Assembly (NCBI GenBank): GCA_020350905.1
Contig: CP070843.1
Coordinates: 3,070,547-3,081,636 of the forward strand
Source: Deltaproteobacteria bacterium
Lineage (GTDB): Bacteria > Desulfobacterota > Syntrophobacteria > BM002
Reading direction: 5' to 3'
Length of the DNA stretch: 11,090 bases
The notes beneath the pieces were generated by a model. That model saw nothing but the letters and a program-made list of their open reading frames with translations. It had not been told where the DNA came from and ran no database searches. Positions 5,921 through 11,090 of this stretch are shown in pieces. The position numbers and the translations under genes were made by a program. Positions within the stretch are counted from its first letter, which is position 1; the number at the start of each line of letters is the position of its first letter.

Positions 5921-7573
5921 ATGATTGTCCATCCCCCTACAGCCATACTCTTCGTCACTGACAGAGACGATTCATCTCTGCAGTCTTTGTTGTCCTATTT
6001 GCATAATATTGGCCACCTCAAGTTGAATATCGAGCCCCAAATGGTGAAGGATCTTAGCCCGTATGATGTTGTTGTCACTCAAAACACGGCTGCTTTTGCA
6101 AGTGACAACGAGCGACTGACAAAGTTCGTACACGGAGGTGGAGGATGGCTGGGATTGGTTCGACTGTCGGATAAACCCTTGCCGCAGTTATTCGGGGCCC
6201 AGCCAAATCCTATTGGACCTGAGGCCGAGTTGCGTGTTCTGTTTAAAAACAAAGATCAACCCCTGGCAACTCGCTTACCGGAGGCCGTTTATCTCAGGGG
6301 GTGTTACCAACCCCTGGACAAGAGGTCCGAAGACACAGAGACGGTTCTCTATGCTGACTGGCATTACCAGCATGGCCCCGTACTGGTGCGTCGCACTGCC
6401 GGCGAAGGGCAAGTTGCCTGTACAACCTTGCAAGCTTATGACGATCCAGCTTTCCAGCAGATTCTTTACCGTTTGTTGCGTTGGCTGGCCGGGCATTTCG
6501 ACCCCCATCTAACCTATGGGGTTGGGCTGTTGGGCTACGCGCAGTCTGTGGGTCACCCTCACGGTCTGGGCATCGAGGCAACGCCTGGTTTGATTCTGCG
6601 CGCTGCCTGTGATGTGGATCAACAGAGACGTGAGCAAGCGCAGCAGGATTTTCCCAGGGTTAAGACTCATGAGTCGGCTGACGGTTTGGCAACGGATCCT
6701 GAAGTCGATATGGTCATAGTGGCCACGCCGCCTAACACCCACGCCAAGCTGTCTTTGCAAATGATGGCGGCAGGCAAACACGTAATTTGTGAAAAGCCCC
6801 TGGCATTGAATAGTAAGGAAACCGCCGCAATGGTGGAGATGGCTGAGAAACAACAAGTACATCTCAGTTGCCACCAAAACCGGCGGTGGGACGTGGATTA
6901 TTTGGCGATCAAACAGGCACTGGCCGAAGGGCTGATAGGCGAACTGTTCTATCTGGAAACTTTTGTCGGCGGCTTCAACCATCCGTGTGGTTATTGGCAT
7001 TCACATGAGGCGATTTCAGGGGGCACCACGTATGATTGGGGAGCTCATTACTTGGATTGGGTGGTAAGCCTGATGCCGGGCCCGGTGAGCACAGTTGTCT
7101 CCACTCGTCACAATCGAGTTTGGCATGACGTCAGCAACGCTGACCAGGAACGCATACAGATACGATTGGCCGGAGGGCAGGAAGCGGAGTTCATTCACTC
7201 TGATATCGCAGCTGTTCGCAAACCTAAATGGTACTTATTGGGTACAGAGGGTGCAATTGTTGGTCATTGGAGGGATGTGAGTACTTACGAAATTGACCCT
7301 GTGCTCTATTTCCACCAGCATGATATTCCTACCACTGAAATGGTGCCCAATTTGACCCTGCACCGCCGTCACCATTCTGGCGAGATTGTTGCCCAAAAAC
7401 TGGCACTACCCAAAAGAGAGCACTATCTTTTTCACCGTAACCTGGCAGATCATTTGCTGACAGGAGAGCCAATAGTAGCGCCACTCGACGACTCGGTGCG
7501 GGTGGTTAGGATTTTAGAAGCGGCGGCGAGGTCAGCGGCCAAGGGTGGTACGGTAGAGGTACTGAATGACTGA
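5921..7573 (+). CDS. ThuA-like domain fused to a Gfo/Idh/MocA dehydrogenase
   Basis: 550 residues. Residues 1-193 resemble ThuA (trehalose-utilisation, glutamine-amidotransferase-like fold): DVVVTQNTAAF at 49-59, an FVHGGGGWLGL segment at 69-79, and a closing GEGQVACTTLQAYDDPAF...LLRWLAGHF. The His of the family motif GGGxxGxH is replaced (V80). Residues 198-550 form a Gfo/Idh/MocA NAD(P)-dependent oxidoreductase: a Rossmann entry YGVGLLGYAQSVGHPHG (199-215), ending in an acidic D231 (AACDVD), VATPPNTHA at 267-275, the EKP motif at 291-293, and the likely catalytic D372/H376 in YDWGAHYLD. In rhizobia ThuA and ThuB, the latter also Gfo/Idh/MocA, act together on 3-keto disaccharides, so one chain may do both here; this is inference. 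An AAGGA lies 10 bases before the ATG. An ATG at 5914 is in another frame. The 3' end overlaps the next gene. Confidence 0.85.
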   Translation: MIVHPPTAILFVTDRDDSSLQSLLSYLHNIGHLKLNIEPQMVKDLSPYDVVVTQNTAAFASDNERLTKFVHGGGGWLGLVRLSDKPLPQLFGAQPNPIGPEAELRVLFKNKDQPLATRLPEAVYLRGCYQPLDKRSEDTETVLYADWHYQHGPVLVRRTAGEGQVACTTLQAYDDPAFQQILYRLLRWLAGHFDPHLTYGVGLLGYAQSVGHPHGLGIEATPGLILRAACDVDQQRREQAQQDFPRVKTHESADGLATDPEVDMVIVATPPNTHAKLSLQMMAAGKHVICEKPLALNSKETAAMVEMAEKQQVHLSCHQNRRWDVDYLAIKQALAEGLIGELFYLETFVGGFNHPCGYWHSHEAISGGTTYDWGAHYLDWVVSLMPGPVSTVVSTRHNRVWHDVSNADQERIQIRLAGGQEAEFIHSDIAAVRKPKWYLLGTEGAIVGHWRDVSTYEIDPVLYFHQHDIPTTEMVPNLTLHRRHHSGEIVAQKLALPKREHYLFHRNLADHLLTGEPIVAPLDDSVRVVRILEAAARSAAKGGTVEVLND

Positions 7574-8576
7574 GCGAATAAAGTGGGGGGTGCTGGGAAA
7601 TGCCGAGATTGCTCGAGTGTGTGTTATCCCGGCCGTACAAAAATCCCGAAACGGTATGGTTTATGGATTTGCCTCCAGGTCACCGAAGAATGCCAGGCAA
7701 ACGGTGAGGGAAAACTACATTAATCATGTCTACGACAATTATGATGATCTATTGGGTGATCAGGATATTGATGCTATCTATATTCCGCTACCCAATCACC
7801 TCCACCACCCGTGGACACTGAGAGCACTGCAAGCAGGAAAACACGTTTTGTGCGAAAAACCGCTCGCCTGCGATGAGTCTGAGGCTCAAGAAATGGTAGA
7901 TGCGGCTGCGGCTGCCGGTTTACTGTTGATGGAAGGGATGATGTATCGCTTTCATCCCAGGAGCCAGAGCATAAAGAAGGTGGTTGCTAAAGGTGGGATC
8001 GGGACAGTTTCTTTGGTGCGATCTGCCTTTTGTTACAAGATGGACGACGAATTGTTGGCAAGCGGTAACAATGCTCGTTTAAAACGAGAAATGGGGGGAG
8101 GCGCTCTGCTGGATGTGGGTTGCTATAGTGTCAGTGTGGCTCGCTGGTACATGGGAGCAGAGCCGACTGAACTGCAGGCACAGGCTGCGTATCATCCTAG
8201 CGGCGTCGATATGCACTTGGTAGCATCGCTACGATTTCCTGAAAATGGACTTGCTACTTTGGAAGCCAGTTTCATTTCGTCAATGCAGCAAACCTACTCC
8301 GTAGTGGGGAGCGAAGGGGCTATTGAATTGCCTCACGACGCTTTTATCCCGTGGGAAAAGGACGCTGTTTTCACGGTGCGCGGTAAAGACCAGGAGGTGG
8401 GGCAGGAACATGTGACGCCGGGTGCCGATGAGTATCTGCTCATGGTGGAACATTTTGCCGATGCGGTTTTGGGAAAGACGGAATTGACCTTACCCCCGGA
8501 GGAAAGTATTCGCAATATGCGGGTGCTGGACAGACTGGCAGAAGCAGCGAAAACAGGCAAAACAATTAAGTTGTAG
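7566..8576 (+). CDS. Gfo/Idh/MocA-family NAD(P)-dependent sugar oxidoreductase
   Basis: 336 residues, normal length. The N-terminal Rossmann fold opens IKWGVLGNAEIARVCVIPA (5-23), with YIPLPNHLHHPW at 72-83, GKHVLCEKPLA with the EKP motif at 97-99, and MEGMMYRFHP at 122-131, which is typical of the dihydrodiol dehydrogenase / glucose-fructose oxidoreductase branch. D183 and Y187 in GGGALLDVGCYSVS are the likely catalytic pair; Tyr where many relatives have His. The C-terminal beta-sheet part carries the substrate site (VVGSEGAIELP). Its ATG lies inside the end of the ThuA fusion gene (ATGACTGA, 8 bp overlap), so the two are translationally coupled and may act on one substrate in sequence. No signal peptide. 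The substrate cannot be named; a sugar or cyclitol is likely. The stop codon TAG is also the start of a heptamer array. Confidence 0.9.
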   Translation: MTERIKWGVLGNAEIARVCVIPAVQKSRNGMVYGFASRSPKNARQTVRENYINHVYDNYDDLLGDQDIDAIYIPLPNHLHHPWTLRALQAGKHVLCEKPLACDESEAQEMVDAAAAAGLLLMEGMMYRFHPRSQSIKKVVAKGGIGTVSLVRSAFCYKMDDELLASGNNARLKREMGGGALLDVGCYSVSVARWYMGAEPTELQAQAAYHPSGVDMHLVASLRFPENGLATLEASFISSMQQTYSVVGSEGAIELPHDAFIPWEKDAVFTVRGKDQEVGQEHVTPGADEYLLMVEHFADAVLGKTELTLPPEESIRNMRVLDRLAEAAKTGKTIKL

Positions 8577-8607
8577 ATTGTAGATTGCAGAATGCAGATT
8601 TCGGATG
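8573..8607. repeat. Heptamer array running from a stop codon to a start codon
   Basis: Five units in phase: GTAGATT, GTAGATT, GCAGAAT, GCAGATT, TCGGATG. The first unit contains the TAG stop of the dehydrogenase (8574-8576) and the last ends with the ATG of the next gene (8605-8607). The array is therefore the whole intergenic space, and it leaves no Shine-Dalgarno for the downstream gene. Confidence 0.75.
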
Positions 8608-9585
8608 GCATATACCGTTAGTCAAGAAACTTTTGAAACTTTGCACTTCCTCTGGCTGGATCCTAAACATCCTTTAGAATGGGATTGTCTCTTTGTCTTG
8701 CCCAACTGGATGAAGGTATGGTGGAGTGTATTCAACAACGGCTCGACGCCCTACATCTCCGCTGTTAGAGACAAAAACAAACTCATTGGCATTGCGCCCC
8801 TCATGGTGCAAAGAGGAGAAGCACGCTTCATCGGTGACCCTGACGTTTGCGATTACCAAGATTTCATTGTTGCCCCTGGTAAAGGAGAGGGGTTTTTCGA
8901 GGCTCTCATTAACCACCTCAGGCAAGAAGGTATCAGTAGACTGGATCTGAACACCATAAGGGCTGATTCCAAGCTGCTCACCGAATTTATTAGGGTGGCT
9001 GAAAACCTGAAATGCGAGATTTCTTGCGATCCGGAGGATGTTACGTTTGAACTGGACCTGCCAGCAACCTGGGATGAATTCTTGGGTCTGCTAACCGGAA
9101 AACAGCGACATGAAGTAAGACGAAAACTCAGGAGATTGAATGAGGCTGCGGAGGTCAATTATCGGGTTGTGGAAGATTTCAAAGAGGTGATGGATGAAGT
9201 GGAGACTTTCCTTGCCCTGTTCGGATTGAGCCGATCAGACAAAGCGGCCTTCATGACCGGCCAGATGGCTACGTATTTTCGATCACTGGCAGAGGCAATG
9301 GCGCAAGAAAAACTCTTGAAACTTTATTTCTTAGACCTTGATGACACACCTGCAGCCGCGGTGATGTGCTTTGATTATAATTCTACTGTATATCTTTACA
9401 ACAATGGTTATGACGGCAGATTCAGTTCCCTGAGCGTGGGTCTGCTCAGCAAGGTTTTGACCATTAAAGAAAGCATTCGAAGAGGAAAAAAGAAGTACGA
9501 TTTCCTGAAAGGCACTGAAGAATACAAACATCGCTTGGGTGGTAAACCTGTTCCTTTGTATAGATGTCAAGTTACACTTGGGTGA
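8605..9585 (+). CDS. CelD/FemAB-type GNAT acyltransferase
   Basis: 326 residues, typical for the BioF2/CelD-like branch of GNAT acyltransferases (Acetyltransf_6), which share the FemAB fold. The N-terminal half has WMKVWWSVF at 35-43 and LIGIAPLMV at 60-68. The C-terminal GNAT half has GKQRHEVRRKLRRLN at 165-179, LYNNGYDGRFSSLSVG at 264-279, and YDFLKGTEEYKHRLGGK at 298-314, a family hallmark. Members usually acylate sugars or peptidoglycan-like precursors in polysaccharide clusters, which suits the dehydrogenases upstream and the glycosyltransferase downstream. The start is uncertain: the ATG at 8605 lies in a heptamer array with no ribosome-binding site, and the next in-frame ATG (residue 36) would cut into the domain. 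It may be read by re-initiation after the upstream stop, 28 bases away. It has no signal peptide and is probably cytoplasmic. Confidence 0.88.
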   Translation: MAYTVSQETFETLHFLWLDPKHPLEWDCLFVLPNWMKVWWSVFNNGSTPYISAVRDKNKLIGIAPLMVQRGEARFIGDPDVCDYQDFIVAPGKGEGFFEALINHLRQEGISRLDLNTIRADSKLLTEFIRVAENLKCEISCDPEDVTFELDLPATWDEFLGLLTGKQRHEVRRKLRRLNEAAEVNYRVVEDFKEVMDEVETFLALFGLSRSDKAAFMTGQMATYFRSLAEAMAQEKLLKLYFLDLDDTPAAAVMCFDYNSTVYLYNNGYDGRFSSLSVGLLSKVLTIKESIRRGKKKYDFLKGTEEYKHRLGGKPVPLYRCQVTLG

Positions 9586-9637
9586 CACAAGAGGCGGAAC
9601 TTCTAACGTGTGGCAATCAGGAAACCGCGTTTTTGCA

Positions 9638-9752
9638 TGTCATTCTGAGGAATCCCGTCAGCGGCGGGGCGACGAAGAATCTCGTACTTCACGCGTCCAC
9701 AAAGATTCTTCGCGGAGTTTATCCTGAGTTAATCGAAGGGCTCAGAATGACA
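9638..9752. mobile_element. 115-bp MITE-like palindromic element with perfect 12-bp terminal inverted repeats
   Basis: TGTCATTCTGAG (9638-9649) and CTCAGAATGACA (9741-9752) are perfect inverted copies. Inside, CGAAGAATCT (9673-9682) and AGATTCTTCG (9703-9712) form a second perfect 10-bp inverted repeat with a 20-base loop. It carries no gene and sits in the gap between the acyltransferase and the glycosyltransferase. Its right part shares CGGAGTTTATCC and AGAATGACA with the palindrome at 2684-2722. No obvious target-site duplication is seen. Elements of this kind are thought to be moved by a transposase in trans; none is in the window. Confidence 0.7.
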
Positions 9753-9795
9753 GTGAGTAGATTCCGGATCCACACTTACCACTACCAATTCAGGT

Positions 9796-9808
9796 GGAGG
9801 CTCACTTG
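9796..9808 (+). promoter_or_regulatory. Ribosome-binding site deciding a TTG start for the glycosyltransferase
   Basis: GGAGG (9796-9800) stands 5 bases before TTG (9806-9808). The alternative GTG at 9794 overlaps this site and has nothing suitable before it, and the ATG at 9833 would remove the first strand of the fold (KLRIAMLS). Confidence 0.6.
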
Positions 9809-11020
9809 GAAATAGAAAAGTTACGGATCGCAATGTTAAGCGTACATTCAAGCCCTATTGGTGAACTGGGGACAAAGAATACGGGTGGTATGAGTGTTTA
9901 TGTCCGCGAGGTTGCCAAGGAACTGGGAAACCTCGGTCATTTGGTCGACATTTATACCCGTCTGAACGGTTCCGGACAAAAGCAAGTGGCTCAATTGTGC
10001 GATAACGTAAGGCTTATTCATCTCAAAGCCGGAGACAACGGGCATATGAATAAATTGGCTCTTTATGGTCATCTGGATGACTTTTTCACAGAGCTAGAGA
10101 GATTTAGAAACCGTGAGTCTGTTGATTATGATCTTATACACAGTCACTACTGGTTGTCAGGTAGGGTAGGAGGCTGGGCGCAGGAGCGCTGGGAAGTTCC
10201 TCATGTGTTCATGTTCCACACCATTAGTGCGGTAAAGAACAGCACCGTTGGCTCCGAGAAAGAGCCTGAACTTCGCACGGTCATTGAGAAATATTTGGCA
10301 AGAAAGTGCGACCGTTTACTTGTAGCAACTGATAGAGAAAGAGGGCATTTGATGCACCACTATGGGGCATGTCCTGAGACGATTGGCGTTGTACCTTGTG
10401 GCGTGAACTTGGCTCTTTTTCACCCATTAGACAAAGCTGCGGCCCGGAAACAGTTGGGTTTTGCTCAAGATGAATCGATTGTGTTGTTTGTCGGCAGGTT
10501 TGCCCCTCTCAAGGGAATTGATAGGTTGCTGGGGGCCATGGCTCACCTCAAGGACCATCAGCGGCTTCGTTTGGTAATTGTCGGTGGCGATAGAAATAGC
10601 ACGCCTGAGTCTCAACGTCTCCAGGGATTATCCCGGGAATTGTCCATTCAGGACTCGGTTACTTTTGTGGGAAGGATAGAACAAGATATGCTGCCACCAT
10701 ACTACAGTGCTGCCGACGTCTTGGTCATACCATCACATTATGAAAGTTTTGGTCTGGTAGCGCTGGAGTCCCTGGCCTCCGGTACACCGGTGGTGGCAAC
10801 CAAGGTCGGGGCCATGGAGAGTATCCTCAGAGAGGGAGAGACAGGACATGTGGTGAACAATGGCTCTCCTCGGTCACTAGCAGACGGTATAGAGACATTC
10901 ATCTCACGGACACACGCTCTGTCGGCCGATAAGATTCGGGCCTCAGTTTTCAGGTTTAGTTGGGCTAATGTGGCCTCAGCCATGATTGACGAATACGGGG
11001 CAGTGCTGAGATCATTGTAG
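9806..11020 (+). CDS. GT4-family glycosyltransferase
   Basis: 404 residues from the TTG start. A GT-B fold retaining glycosyltransferase of family 4. The N-terminal domain has LRIAMLSVHSSP at 6-17, the acceptor/donor loop TGGMSVYVREVAKEL at 26-40, and DLIHSHYWLSG at 109-119. The nucleotide-sugar domain has LFVGRFAPLKGIDRLL at 227-242, VIVGG at 257-261, FVGRIEQDMLPPYYSAADV, and the catalytic EX7E motif in HYESFGLVALES (E313 and E321). The GGMSVYV loop resembles MshA and sucrose-phosphate-synthase-type enzymes. The acceptor is unknown; glycan or glycolipid synthesis fits the neighbours. It is soluble and probably associates with the inner face of the membrane. The start was chosen on the GGAGG at 9796. 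About 220 bp holding the palindromic element separates it from the acyltransferase, so it may have its own promoter. The stop codon TAG is part of a heptamer array. Confidence 0.92.
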   Translation: MEIEKLRIAMLSVHSSPIGELGTKNTGGMSVYVREVAKELGNLGHLVDIYTRLNGSGQKQVAQLCDNVRLIHLKAGDNGHMNKLALYGHLDDFFTELERFRNRESVDYDLIHSHYWLSGRVGGWAQERWEVPHVFMFHTISAVKNSTVGSEKEPELRTVIEKYLARKCDRLLVATDRERGHLMHHYGACPETIGVVPCGVNLALFHPLDKAAARKQLGFAQDESIVLFVGRFAPLKGIDRLLGAMAHLKDHQRLRLVIVGGDRNSTPESQRLQGLSRELSIQDSVTFVGRIEQDMLPPYYSAADVLVIPSHYESFGLVALESLASGTPVVATKVGAMESILREGETGHVVNNGSPRSLADGIETFISRTHALSADKIRASVFRFSWANVASAMIDEYGAVLRSL

Positions 11021-11065
11021 ATTTGAGATGTGGGATGTGAGATGTGGGATGTGGGATGGTAGATT
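11017..11065. repeat. Heptamer array beginning on a stop codon, TGGGATG type
   Basis: Seven units in strict phase: GTAGATT, TGAGATG, TGGGATG, TGAGATG, TGGGATG, TGGGATG, GTAGATT. The first unit contains the TAG stop (11018-11020) of the glycosyltransferase. Both this gene and the dehydrogenase ending at 8576 finish TTG TAG ATT. Confidence 0.8.
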
Positions 11066-11090
11066 GACCCAAGTTGTGACGATTGACCTT

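Noticed and set aside
6509..7000. 163-codon minus-strand frame
   Set aside because: Shadow of the ThuA-Gfo/Idh/MocA fusion gene, whose plus-strand frame has clear motifs throughout.
11064..11090. Possible start of a next gene (TTG or GTG frame reading MTQVVTIDL)
   Set aside because: Only nine codons are visible and the initiator lies in the end of the heptamer array; not enough to call a gene.
1..11090. CRISPR array, tRNA or rRNA genes, phage or plasmid genes
   Set aside because: The only tandem repeats have a 7-bp period without spacers, and no RNA-gene or mobile-gene signature was seen on either strand.

Overview
The window looks like part of the chromosome of an anaerobic bacterium with GC near 50%. 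The CbiM sequence (start MHISEG, and GLTTLGVNT) and the CbiM-NikL pairing resemble Desulfobacterota (former Deltaproteobacteria). The S51/CysRS-like fusion, the glycan genes and the palindromic repeats would also suit Chloroflexota. No rRNA, tRNA, CRISPR array, integrase or transposase gene is visible, so the taxon stays open.

Left part (1-2529, minus strand): the metal-uptake end. A 3'-truncated NikL/CbiL-like periplasmic protein overlaps cbiM, the substrate-binding membrane component of an ECF-type Ni/Co transporter. cbiM has its own promoter candidate and a leader with a terminator-like hairpin. A gene-free stretch of about 570 bp follows, filled with 7-bp-periodic repeats, and then a DMT/EamA permease with 22 histidines in its last 66 residues.

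Middle (2881-5766, plus strand): a LarA-family protein that keeps the Lys and His ligands of the nickel-pincer cofactor, then a fusion of a peptidase-S51/class I glutamine-amidotransferase-like domain with a complete-looking C-terminal region of cysteinyl-tRNA synthetase. CbiM/NikL (Ni uptake), the His-rich permease and a Ni-pincer enzyme lie within 4.2 kb, which suggests a nickel-handling neighbourhood.

Right part (5921-11020, plus strand): a sugar/glycan gene row. It holds a ThuA-like domain fused to a Gfo/Idh/MocA dehydrogenase, a second Gfo/Idh/MocA dehydrogenase that overlaps it by 8 bp, a CelD/FemAB-type acyltransferase and a GT4 glycosyltransferase.

Intergenic DNA is unusual. Most gaps carry degenerate heptamer arrays of differing sequence but strict 7-bp phase, some in inverted pairs. 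Two of them begin exactly on the stop codon of the preceding gene. There are also two members of a palindromic element family with GTCATTC/GAATGAC ends.
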